A stretch of 64,000 nt of DNA from Allobaculum stercoricanis DSM 13633 (GTDB lineage: Bacteria; Bacillota_I; Bacilli_A; Erysipelotrichales; Erysipelotrichaceae). The stretch spans positions 539,873 through 603,872 of the forward strand of contig NZ_KB913034.1 of the NCBI RefSeq assembly GCF_000384195.1, given 5' to 3'. The notes beneath the pieces are model-generated. The model saw only the letters and a program-made list of their open reading frames with translations, ran no database searches and was not told the DNA's origin. Both the position numbers and the translations under genes were made by a program. Shown piece after piece: positions 8,756-15,791 of the stretch (positions are counted from its first letter, which is position 1; every line of letters begins with the position of its first letter).

Positions 8756-9979
8756 ATGAAAATTCAAATGAAGACCCCATTAGTTGAGATGGATGGGGAT
8801 GAAATGACTCGTATTCTTTGGAAACAAATCAAAGACATCTTATTAGAACCTTATATTGATTTAAAAACAGAATATTACGATTTGTCGCTGGATGAGCGTG
8901 AGAGAACGAAAGACCAAGTCACGATCGATGCAGCAAATGCCAATAAACGTTTAGGTGTGGCAGTAAAATGTGCAACGATTACGCCTAATGCCCAGCGCCA
9001 AAAAGAATATAATTTGACGCAAATGTGGAAATCGCCAAATGGAACAATTCGTGCCATTTTGGATGGAACAGTGTTCCGTAAACCGATTATGGTCAAAGGA
9101 ATTACACCATGCGTGCGAAATTGGGAAAAGCCGATCACAATTGCCCGTCATGCTTTTGGGGACGTTTATCGTGATAGTGAAATCCGGGTGAATCAACCAG
9201 GCATCGCAAAACTTATCTTTGAAGCAGAATCGGGAGAGCAAATCGTAGAAGAAATTGCTCGGTTCACAGGGCCTGGTGTTTTACAAGGACAGTTCAACAA
9301 AGATGATTCAATCGAATCGTTTTCCCGCAGCTGTTTTGAGTTTGCTTTATCTAGTCATCAAGACTTATGGTTCTCGACGAAAGACACCATTTCCAAAACA
9401 TATGACCATCGCTTTAAAGATATTTTCCAAAATATCTATGATCGTGAATATAAAGATAAATTTGAATCGGCTGGGTTGGAATATTTCTATACTTTAATTG
9501 ATGATGCAGTCGCACGCATTATTCGTTCCAAAGGGGGAATGATTTGGGCATGCAAAAACTACGATGGCGATGTGATGTCTGACATGGTTTCTACTGCATT
9601 TGGATCTTTAGCAATGATGACTTCTGTCCTCGTTTCACCAGAGGGAAATTATGAATATGAAGCGGCTCATGGAACAGTGACACGCCACTACTACAAATAT
9701 CTACAAGGCGAAGAAACGTCAACCAATCCAGTTGCGACGATTTTTGCATGGACAGGAGCGCTAAAAAAACGAGGAGAACTCGATCATTTAGATGACCTGA
9801 TCGCTTTTGCGAATCACTTAGAACAAGCAACTTTACAAACGATTGAAGAAGGGGAAATGACGGGCGATTTAATTACGCTATTTCATAATCCGCAAGTCGA
9901 AGCTAAAAAACTGAATTCAAGACAGTTTTTAGAAGCGATTGCCAAACGCCTTCTTGTTTTACAAGTCACAAAAGCTTAA
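8756..9979 (+). CDS. icd: NADP-dependent isocitrate dehydrogenase, eukaryote-like dimeric type
   Basis: A 407-residue enzyme that oxidatively decarboxylates isocitrate to 2-oxoglutarate. Its opening ([13 protein letters not shown]) and the segments [21 protein letters not shown]-like VFRKPI, and [11 protein letters not shown] are those of the homodimeric subfamily that includes the animal cytosolic and mitochondrial enzymes, not the E. coli-type Icd. That subfamily normally uses NADP+. TGAGG lies just before ATG. The partner enzymes gltA and acn lie about 5 kb downstream beyond an IS66 insertion. With them it would supply 2-oxoglutarate for glutamate synthesis. Confidence 0.93.
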   Translation: MKIQMKTPLVEMDGDEMTRILWKQIKDILLEPYIDLKTEYYDLSLDERERTKDQVTIDAANANKRLGVAVKCATITPNAQRQKEYNLTQMWKSPNGTIRAILDGTVFRKPIMVKGITPCVRNWEKPITIARHAFGDVYRDSEIRVNQPGIAKLIFEAESGEQIVEEIARFTGPGVLQGQFNKDDSIESFSRSCFEFALSSHQDLWFSTKDTISKTYDHRFKDIFQNIYDREYKDKFESAGLEYFYTLIDDAVARIIRSKGGMIWACKNYDGDVMSDMVSTAFGSLAMMTSVLVSPEGNYEYEAAHGTVTRHYYKYLQGEETSTNPVATIFAWTGALKKRGELDHLDDLIAFANHLEQATLQTIEEGEMTGDLITLFHNPQVEAKKLNSRQFLEAIAKRLLVLQVTKA

Positions 9980-10252
9980 TGAAAAAAAGAAGAAGCAATT
10001 ATTTTGGTTGTTTTAGGTTACCTGAAAGGAATATAGGATTCTTAAGATACTCGTGTTAGTGTGATAAAAAACATATTAGATATTTTTTGATTGTTGATCA
10101 TATAAAGTCTGTATTGAATTAAAAAGGGAAAATGCTTATTTGCAAGTTTCGAAAAAGTATATGACTTAGAAAGTTAAAGAGACTGTCTTTAAGGAATTAT
10201 GGAATGAATTCGAGGAATATAATTAACACTTTATATTTTCATTATAAGAACG

Positions 10253-10260
10253 GAACAATT
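10253..10260. repeat. Left target-site duplication of IS66 element
   Basis: GAACAATT directly abuts the left inverted repeat, and an identical copy directly abuts the right one. Eight bases is the length expected for IS66-family insertions. Confidence 0.95.
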
Positions 10261-10288
10261 GTAAGCGTCAAATGAATGACGGGTATTA
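10261..10288. repeat. IS66 left terminal inverted repeat
   Basis: Starts GTAAGCGTCAAATGAATGAC. It matches the reverse complement of 12689-12716 at 26 of 28 positions, with the first 21 identical. Confidence 0.95.
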
Positions 10289-10296
10289 AGATGAAT

Positions 10297-10339
10297 AGCC
10301 TTTTGAGATAATTCGATCAGTTATCTCAGGGGGCTTTTT
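10297..10339 (+). promoter_or_regulatory. Hairpin that hides the tnpB ribosome site and resembles a terminator
   Basis: Bases 10297-10311 and 10321-10335 form a continuous 15-bp stem (three G-T pairs) with a nine-base loop, followed by TTTTTA. The tnpB Shine-Dalgarno sequence AGGGGG (10328-10333) lies in the right arm. Transcripts entering from outside the element would fold this stem and be terminated or poorly translated, the classic insulation of insertion sequences against read-through from neighbouring genes. Confidence 0.75.
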
Positions 10340-10342
10340 ATT

Positions 10343-10723
10343 ATGAATGATTTCGGCTATTTAGATCTTGGAATAGATTTCTCCAAAGTCAAAAACATTA
10401 TTCTAGTGAATAAACCAGCCGATCTTCGTAAAGGGATTGATGGTTATGCTTCTATCATTCAGGGAATTTATCACCTAGATCCAACGGATGGTTCTTTGTA
10501 TCTTTTTACTAACCGAACCAAAGATAAAATGAAAGGAATCCTCCATGATGGCAATGGTTACTGGTTGGTCTATAAACGTCTAGCTAGATCTCATTTAAAA
10601 TGGCCTTTTACTGAAATAAATCAATATCAAACAATCAGCTCATCACAGTTACAAGCTCTACTATCCGGAATGACAATTGTGCCAGACCCTCAATTTTTAC
10701 CTCAAAAACCAAAATACATTTAA
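10343..10723 (+). CDS. tnpB: IS66 accessory protein TnpB (Orf2)
   Basis: A 126-residue IS66 Orf2-type protein, required with TnpC for transposition in family members where it has been tested. Family signs are the opening VNKPADLRKGIDG, a central LYLFTNRTKDKMKGILHDGNG with the conserved Asp and Gly, and YKRLARSHLKWP. Length is normal. ATG lies nine bases after AGGGGG, itself buried in a hairpin. A terminator follows directly, so tnpC needs its own promoter or read-through. Confidence 0.93.
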   Translation: MNDFGYLDLGIDFSKVKNIILVNKPADLRKGIDGYASIIQGIYHLDPTDGSLYLFTNRTKDKMKGILHDGNGYWLVYKRLARSHLKWPFTEINQYQTISSSQLQALLSGMTIVPDPQFLPQKPKYI

Positions 10724-10750
10724 CCCAGCAGGCCACTCTGCTGGGTTTTT
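10722..10750 (+). terminator. Intrinsic terminator between tnpB and tnpC
   Basis: AACCCAGCAG (10722-10731) and CTGCTGGGTT (10738-10747) with a six-base loop, then five Ts. It overlaps the tnpB stop codon. Confidence 0.9.
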
Positions 10751-10843
10751 GACAAGAACTATATACATATGAAAAAACACATATTTAACATACTTAAATT
10801 TAATATAATATCTTATTAAGTTTCATATTATGCATAAATAAGA

Positions 10844-10856
10844 TATAATACAGTTA
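10844..10856 (+). promoter_or_regulatory. Likely -10 element giving a leaderless tnpC transcript
   Basis: A perfect TATAAT at 10844-10849 lies seven bases before the tnpC ATG (10856), so transcription would begin at or next to the start codon. No good -35 hexamer is seen at the usual distance (TTTCAT at 10821). The frame is closed upstream by TAA at 10835, so no earlier start is possible. Confidence 0.5.
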
Positions 10857-12637
10857 TGGTAAGAATAGATCCTGAAATTAAACAAAAAATCCGAACTAAC
10901 ATAGCGACTCAGATTCGTGAACAAACAAAAGACATGGACAAAAACGATGTCGTGAATTTACTTATTGATACAGTCTGCGAATCTCAAGGCAGAAAAGAGC
11001 TCAATAATTATCTCCAAAACGCTCTTTTTGCCGCAAAAACTGAAAACATTCAACTCAGACTCTTTGACTTAGATACCTTAGAACCAACTGATTTGGAAAA
11101 AGACACAATCGAATTCTTGAACGAAAAACGTGAAGCCTGTGAGATTACTGAAGAACAGTATCGCGAAGTTTTAGCTAAAGTCCAAAATCATCGAAAAAAG
11201 TTGGACAACCAATTAAACGATCTGAAAAAGCTAGATGCCGTTAAGAAAAACAAACCAAGAAAAGACTGCAGAAACCACGAACCCGATATCATCGATGTTA
11301 TTCAACTCGATGAAAACACTCTCTGCCCATTCTGTGGCAGAAAGATGTCCCATTTAGATTATTCGGAAAAAACCGTTATTGAATACCAACCAGCTCAATA
11401 CCTAATCAGAAAAATCAAACTGGAAAAAAAGGTTTGTCCGGCAGGATGTACAGATGAAAACGGAAAATCGATGATCGTCAAAGCTCAACCGAAAGAACCA
11501 GATCTCATTGACAAGAGCATTGCCACAACTTCTCTTGTTGCCGGACTCGCTTATGAAAAATTCATGATGGGCACACCGTTATACCGCCTTGAAAAGGACG
11601 CCTCTGCTTTGGGAGTAGATCTGTCTAGACAGACAATGAGTAATATTTTACAGACGTGCTATGAACAATATCTAATCCCCATCTGCGAACAGATCAATCA
11701 GGATCTAGTGAAGCAAAATGTCATCCATATGGATGAAACACCGCTACAGTGTCTTGCCTTAAAAGACCGATCGACTTCCTATATGATCTGTGGAGTTAGT
11801 GGAGAATATGCACAACAACAAATGGTTCTTTACCAGTTCAATGAAAGTCGAAAAAAAGAATTTATCATAAGTATGCTTGGGACAGATTTTACCGGCGCAC
11901 TCATGACAGATGGACTGCAAGGCTACAGATCCTATCCAGGATGCACAAAACTATCTTGTTTGGCACATGCAAGACGGTACTTTTATGATGCCGTTAACTG
12001 TAGGGATGATTATGCCCAATTGAAAAAGATTTTGAATGCGTATAAAAATTCCGATGATATTCCGGAAAAAGCTCAAGCCTTCCTTCAAGAACATGAGTCT
12101 TTAAATCGTTTAGTTGCCATTTTAAAACAAATCGCAGAACTGTATCAAATCGAGAATGACTTTTCTGATTGTTCAACTGAACAGAGAACACAGGCCAGAA
12201 AAAAGCTAAGCAATCCTCGTTTTGAAAAGTTAGTGCAAGAAGTTGAAATTGTAGCAGAAGGATTCGAAGAGAAAACGAAAGCTCATAAAGCTGCAACATA
12301 CTTCTTGGAGCGTAAAGAAGAATTAGCGAGATACATAGAAAATGGCATTTATCCGATCGATAATAATTTAGCTGAAAGAAAAATAAAGAGTTTCGTGATC
12401 GCAAGAAAGAATTTCTTGTTCTCGAATAGTGTCAGCGGAGCAGAATCGGCTGCTGGGTATATGACACTGCTAGAATCAGCTAAAATGAATGGATTAAACC
12501 CATTCATGTACCTAGAACACGTTTTGAATACATTGAAGTATTACAAAGAAGAGCAAATTCCACAGAAAGTAGTGGAAGAGTTAGTTCCATACTCTAAAAA
12601 TCTTCCTGAAAACTTATATCTTCAGTCAAATAATTAA
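10856..12637 (+). CDS. tnpC: IS66 transposase TnpC
   Basis: A 593-residue DDE transposase. Parts in order: an N-terminal helical region; a zinc-binding segment with CPFCGRKM followed by VCPAGC; a linker; and the catalytic core with HMDETP (first Asp), LMTDGLQGY (second Asp) and the C-terminal NLAERKIKSFVIARKNFLF block holding the catalytic Glu. All conserved acidic residues are present and there is no frameshift, so it is probably functional. There is no Shine-Dalgarno sequence before the ATG, consistent with leaderless translation from the TATAAT just upstream. Confidence 0.95.
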   Translation: MVRIDPEIKQKIRTNIATQIREQTKDMDKNDVVNLLIDTVCESQGRKELNNYLQNALFAAKTENIQLRLFDLDTLEPTDLEKDTIEFLNEKREACEITEEQYREVLAKVQNHRKKLDNQLNDLKKLDAVKKNKPRKDCRNHEPDIIDVIQLDENTLCPFCGRKMSHLDYSEKTVIEYQPAQYLIRKIKLEKKVCPAGCTDENGKSMIVKAQPKEPDLIDKSIATTSLVAGLAYEKFMMGTPLYRLEKDASALGVDLSRQTMSNILQTCYEQYLIPICEQINQDLVKQNVIHMDETPLQCLALKDRSTSYMICGVSGEYAQQQMVLYQFNESRKKEFIISMLGTDFTGALMTDGLQGYRSYPGCTKLSCLAHARRYFYDAVNCRDDYAQLKKILNAYKNSDDIPEKAQAFLQEHESLNRLVAILKQIAELYQIENDFSDCSTEQRTQARKKLSNPRFEKLVQEVEIVAEGFEEKTKAHKAATYFLERKEELARYIENGIYPIDNNLAERKIKSFVIARKNFLFSNSVSGAESAAGYMTLLESAKMNGLNPFMYLEHVLNTLKYYKEEQIPQKVVEELVPYSKNLPENLYLQSNN

Positions 12638-12683
12638 GGCGCTGTATTCTGTTTAGCTACAAACAGAATACAGCGCCTTTTAT
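12636..12683 (+). terminator. Strong terminator after tnpC
   Basis: A perfect 19-bp stem: 12636-12654 (AAGGCGCTGTATTCTGTTT) with 12661-12679, six-base loop, then a T-rich tract. It sits inside the right end of the element. Confidence 0.9.
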
Positions 12684-12688
12684 TCTAA

Positions 12689-12716
12689 TAACACACGTCA
12701 TTCATTTGACGCTTAC
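12689..12716. repeat. IS66 right terminal inverted repeat
   Basis: Ends ...TTTGACGCTTAC. It is the reverse complement of the left end with two mismatches over 28 bases. Confidence 0.95.
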
Positions 12717-12724
12717 GAACAATT
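12717..12724. repeat. Right target-site duplication of IS66 element
   Basis: GAACAATT, identical to 10253-10260. Confidence 0.95.
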
Positions 12725-12897
12725 CAGCAACGATGGAAACGAAGATTAAGCTTCACTATCGAACAAAAGAGACAGAAAAAATATCTAAACAAAAAGGAAA
12801 TGCGCATTTACAAGGAAGAATTATTTTATAATTTAGGGGATAAAAGGATTTATTTTTCATGGCGAATACATAGAAACCTGTAAAAGGAGGAAGAAAT

Positions 12898-13371
12898 ATG
12901 TATAGATTCGAAAATACAAACGCCACAATTGATTATTATATTCCATCATCAAATATTTGTTCTATTTATGAGTTCGATGAAAACTTTGAAAAAAACTGTG
13001 TAAGGGTATTAGGTCAACTAAAATATTTGTTTGGAAATCCTAGATACATCACTAATAATTTAGAAAATCAGTTTAGTTATATCATCAAGGCAATCGATGA
13101 AAATGAGGATTATTTACTTTTGGAAGTGTATTGTGCTTCAAGTGGACCAGCCATTGGTGGCTTAAATGATAAAAATTCTCATTTTGCAGCTCAAGAATTG
13201 ACTACATATATACGTCAAGCTCCAGTTGCTGATTATGATTACAAAGGATATTATTTGGACACTATGTCAAAAGTACATTACAGTGTACAAAATGGTGTAC
13301 CATCTTGGGAAGAAACTGAAATATCGGAAAAAGAAATTGAAGATTTCAAAGAAGAAATCGTTTCTATTTAA
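12898..13371 (+). CDS. Hypothetical protein next to the IS66 element
   Basis: A 157-residue acidic, apparently soluble protein with no signal peptide or membrane segment; I do not recognise its family. It has an excellent ribosome site (AAAGGAGG) seven bases before ATG. Features include SIYEFDENFEKNC, a LLLEVYCASSGPAIGG stretch, and a Glu-rich C-terminal helix. Its base composition is more AT-rich than the enzymes around it. It lies alone between the insertion sequence and a convergent gene. An immunity-type or accessory protein would fit the look, but nothing in the sequence proves it. Confidence 0.6.
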   Translation: MYRFENTNATIDYYIPSSNICSIYEFDENFEKNCVRVLGQLKYLFGNPRYITNNLENQFSYIIKAIDENEDYLLLEVYCASSGPAIGGLNDKNSHFAAQELTTYIRQAPVADYDYKGYYLDTMSKVHYSVQNGVPSWEETEISEKEIEDFKEEIVSI

Positions 13372-13601
13372 GAGCAAAAAAATATAGATTAGATAAATGA
13401 AAAACTAAATTTATTTTTACAGTTTCTGTATTTGTAAATGTGCTTTTTGATAGTTTTGCAATTGTTCTTTTAATCAAAAATCAAAGGATCTATTTATTTG
13501 AAATGGTAATCTTTAAAATGTTTATCGATTCGAAAAAATATCAAAGAATTGTGCAATATAGATTCAACAAAAAGGATTTGGTTTAGTGAGCGTATAAAAA
13601 G

Positions 13602-13645
13602 AAAACTCTAGGAATAGCTTATAGATAAGCGCCTAGAGTTTTTGT
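13602..13645 (-). terminator. Terminator serving the 13657-14136 gene, possibly bidirectional
   Basis: AAAACTCTAGG (13602-13612) pairs with CCTAGAGTTTT, and an inner GCTTAT/ATAAGC stem extends it. T-rich tracts lie on both sides, between convergent genes. Confidence 0.8.
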
Positions 13646-13656
13646 ATGAATATGTT

Positions 13657-14136
13657 TTAAATTGTTTTCGCAAAAGCCTTAAATGCTTCTACTCCATTTT
13701 GGTGGAAAGGCAAACTTTTTTCATTGTTGTTGACTAACCAAACGTATTTTCGGCCGTTGTTTAAATTGATTGTAATCGTTTTTGAGAACATCGAAATTCC
13801 ATTTGCGGCATGGATTTTGATCGATTTAATTTCATCGCGAGTCAGTGTATAAGGATCGCTTGTGGATAAAGCCATACGACCAGGACTCATAATTGAATTT
13901 TGGCGGTTTAATTTCGCTAGTGGGAAAAGATCGATATGGTCAGTATGGACGGAAACCCAATAACCACCATATCCTTGGTCAACGTTTTCTGTCATCGCTG
14001 TTCCCGCTCCCCCTAAAATGATTGCACCGGTAGGGAAAGTAGAATAAGCGATCATATATTGGTGTTGATCATTTGGAAGTCCTGCATCCGCAAATAAATC
14101 ATCCATTTTTTCAACGCTATTCCAATCTTGAATCAT
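13657..14136 (-). CDS. Hypothetical protein with a possible PH-like C-terminal half
   Basis: A 159-residue soluble protein without a firm family. The C-terminal half (about 95-159) alternates short strands and ends in a helix: DEIKSIKIHAANGISMF, then TITINLNNGRKYVWLV, then GVEAFKAFAKTI. That pattern resembles bacterial PH-like domains seen in many uncharacterised Bacillota proteins. The N-terminal half is Gly-rich (IILGGAGTAM, GYGGYW). It is monocistronic, with a terminator right behind it and an inverted repeat about 85 bases upstream that may be an operator. The PH-like assignment is a guess from pattern only. Confidence 0.55.
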   Translation of the reverse strand: MIQDWNSVEKMDDLFADAGLPNDQHQYMIAYSTFPTGAIILGGAGTAMTENVDQGYGGYWVSVHTDHIDLFPLAKLNRQNSIMSPGRMALSTSDPYTLTRDEIKSIKIHAANGISMFSKTITINLNNGRKYVWLVNNNEKSLPFHQNGVEAFKAFAKTI

Positions 14137-14219
14137 GTTTTTTCTCCAATTCTTTTTCTTTATATATCCGTATTTTGTCTATATGGAATTTTACATTTGG
14201 ATTGCGTAAAAACAAAATT

Positions 14220-14238
14220 TTGTACTCATTTTGTACAA
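14220..14238. promoter_or_regulatory. Inverted repeat TTGTAC-N7-GTACAA
   Basis: A perfect 6+6 inverted repeat with a seven-base spacer lies between the gltA terminator and the start of the 13657-14136 gene. Its size and symmetry suit a dimeric repressor. No regulator is adjacent. Confidence 0.4.
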
Positions 14239-14272
14239 GTCGTTAAAAAAAGAGTGCACATCTACGAAAAAA

Positions 14273-14294
14273 GCTCATGTCCTTCAACATGAGC
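14273..14294 (-). terminator. Terminator of gltA
   Basis: On the minus strand GCTCATGT and ACATGAGC enclose a six-base loop, followed by six Ts, seven bases after the stop codon. Confidence 0.85.
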
Positions 14295-14301
14295 AAGATA
14301 T

Positions 14302-15627
14302 TTAGAAGTCCATTTTGTCCAATACAGGACATCCATTTTCATCCAATTTGAGTTGGCGATGATCGCCAATATAAATATTTGCAGGACGAATGAGTTTACG
14401 GTTATTTTGGCGATTTTCTAAATGGTGAGCAATCCACCCGGCACAACGGCTAATCGCAAATAATGGAGTATACAACGCTTGGTCGATTCCTAATAAATGG
14501 TAGGCAAAACCGGAGTAGAAATCGACATTGGCACAAACGGTTGCACCTTTGCGCTTTTTCATCGTTTTAATAGCAGCTTTTTCAAATCGCGCCATTAATT
14601 GGAAGGTACTTTCTTGTTGTTTCTCTTTGGCTAATATGCGAACTTCCTCTTTAATCAGCTGACAGCGTGGATCACTTTTTGTATAGATAGCATGGCCGAT
14701 GCCATAAATTAATCCGGAACGATCGCCAGCTTGTCGATCTAAGATTTTCTCGCATAAGGCTTCGATTTGATCATCTGTCGCATCATTCGAAATTGTTTTG
14801 AGTAACATCGCCGTTTGTGATCCAACTTTTTGTGCAGCACCGCCATGTTTTGGACCTTTTAATGAACCGATTGCAGCAGAAATACAAGAATAAATATCCG
14901 TTCCGGTAGACGAAATCACGACATTGGCAAATGTTGAGTTATTCCCGCCACCATGATCGGCATGAACCATCATCAAAACATCCAAGACGCGGGCTTCTTG
15001 GCGCGAATAAGGTTGATGATTGCGCGCCATCCACAACACATTTTCCGAAAATCCGGCATGGGGTAAGGGATAGGTGGTGATTTTTTGCTTGTGATGGACG
15101 GAGAAGACAAACAAAGGTAGAGAAGAAAGAATGACTAAACCTTTCATCATGCGATCTTCTAAAGAGTCATTTTCGGGATTTTGATCTTGTCCGAATAATT
15201 TTAAAACTTCAATTTGCATCGCATTTAATAAATTCGCAGTGCGGTAATTGGAGAAAACTAAAGAGTTGGAGTAATGGTGTTTGATCACATACTGGAATTC
15301 TTTGAGTTGTTGAGGTGTGGGTAATTGACCAAAGATGAGTAAAAACGCAGTGATTTCATAGCCACAAATAGTTGGCATACTTTTTTCGAGTTTCACTAAA
15401 TCAGCAACGGAGTACCCGCGATAAATCAGTTCACCTTCAATGGGTTTTTTATCATTATCGATTAACTCATAACCGATCACATCACAAATGCGGGTTAAAC
15501 CGACTTTTACGCCTGTCCCATTTTCATTGCGCAAGCCTTGTTTGACATGATATTGAGCATATAATTCGGGATTAATTGTGTTATAGGTCTCATTTGCTTG
15601 ATAAACTTCTTTTAAATTTGCACTCAT
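14302..15627 (-). CDS. gltA: Citrate synthase
   Basis: A 441-residue enzyme condensing oxaloacetate with acetyl-CoA. Recognisable blocks are GELIYRGYSVADL, the catalytic His region MMVHADHGGGNNSTFA, GPKHGGAAQKV, GIGHAIYTKSDPR, and DFYSGF with the catalytic Asp. It is longer than the ~370-residue Bacillus CitZ. The frame stays open to 15729, but AGGAAAGGA precedes the ATG at 15627, which is preferred; the extra N-terminal stretch would be an odd hydrophobic leader read from the promoter region. On the minus strand TATACT (15664-15659) is a plausible -10. It is divergent from acn. Confidence 0.92.
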   Translation of the reverse strand: MSANLKEVYQANETYNTINPELYAQYHVKQGLRNENGTGVKVGLTRICDVIGYELIDNDKKPIEGELIYRGYSVADLVKLEKSMPTICGYEITAFLLIFGQLPTPQQLKEFQYVIKHHYSNSLVFSNYRTANLLNAMQIEVLKLFGQDQNPENDSLEDRMMKGLVILSSLPLFVFSVHHKQKITTYPLPHAGFSENVLWMARNHQPYSRQEARVLDVLMMVHADHGGGNNSTFANVVISSTGTDIYSCISAAIGSLKGPKHGGAAQKVGSQTAMLLKTISNDATDDQIEALCEKILDRQAGDRSGLIYGIGHAIYTKSDPRCQLIKEEVRILAKEKQQESTFQLMARFEKAAIKTMKKRKGATVCANVDFYSGFAYHLLGIDQALYTPLFAISRCAGWIAHHLENRQNNRKLIRPANIYIGDHRQLKLDENGCPVLDKMDF

Positions 15628-15681
15628 GTTTATTGGATTCCTTTCCTGCGTGTTTGACAGTATAACAGAGGAATGAACTAA

Positions 15682-15712
15682 AAATGTAAATAGAACTACA
15701 AATATTACATTT
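15682..15712. promoter_or_regulatory. Inverted repeat in the gltA-acn divergent promoter region
   Basis: AAATGTAA (15682-15689) and TTACATTT (15705-15712) form a perfect 8+8 inverted repeat with a 15-base spacer, between the two divergent starts and overlapping likely promoter sequences. It is a reasonable candidate for a shared operator controlling the citrate branch. The regulator is unknown. Confidence 0.5.
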
Positions 15713-15791
15713 AATGAAAGATTTTGCATAAACTTTGAAAGAAATTTGATATGATGAAAACCACAAATTAAAAAGAGGAGTGAATGAAACG

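Larger units (their letters stand above)
10261..12716 (+). mobile_element. Complete IS66-family insertion sequence
   Basis: A 2,456-bp element bounded by terminal inverted repeats that begin GTAAGCG, the typical IS66 end, and by perfect 8-bp direct repeats GAACAATT. It carries tnpB and tnpC in the same direction and no tnpA gene, since only 82 bases precede tnpB. Both reading frames are intact, so the copy may be active and looks recently inserted. It landed in the non-coding stretch between icd and a small hypothetical gene and breaks no visible gene. Confidence 0.95.

Noticed and set aside
15628..15729. N-terminal extension of citrate synthase with a hydrophobic, signal-like leader
   Set aside because: The extension reads through the promoter region and has no ribosome site; AGGAAAGGA marks the ATG at 15627.
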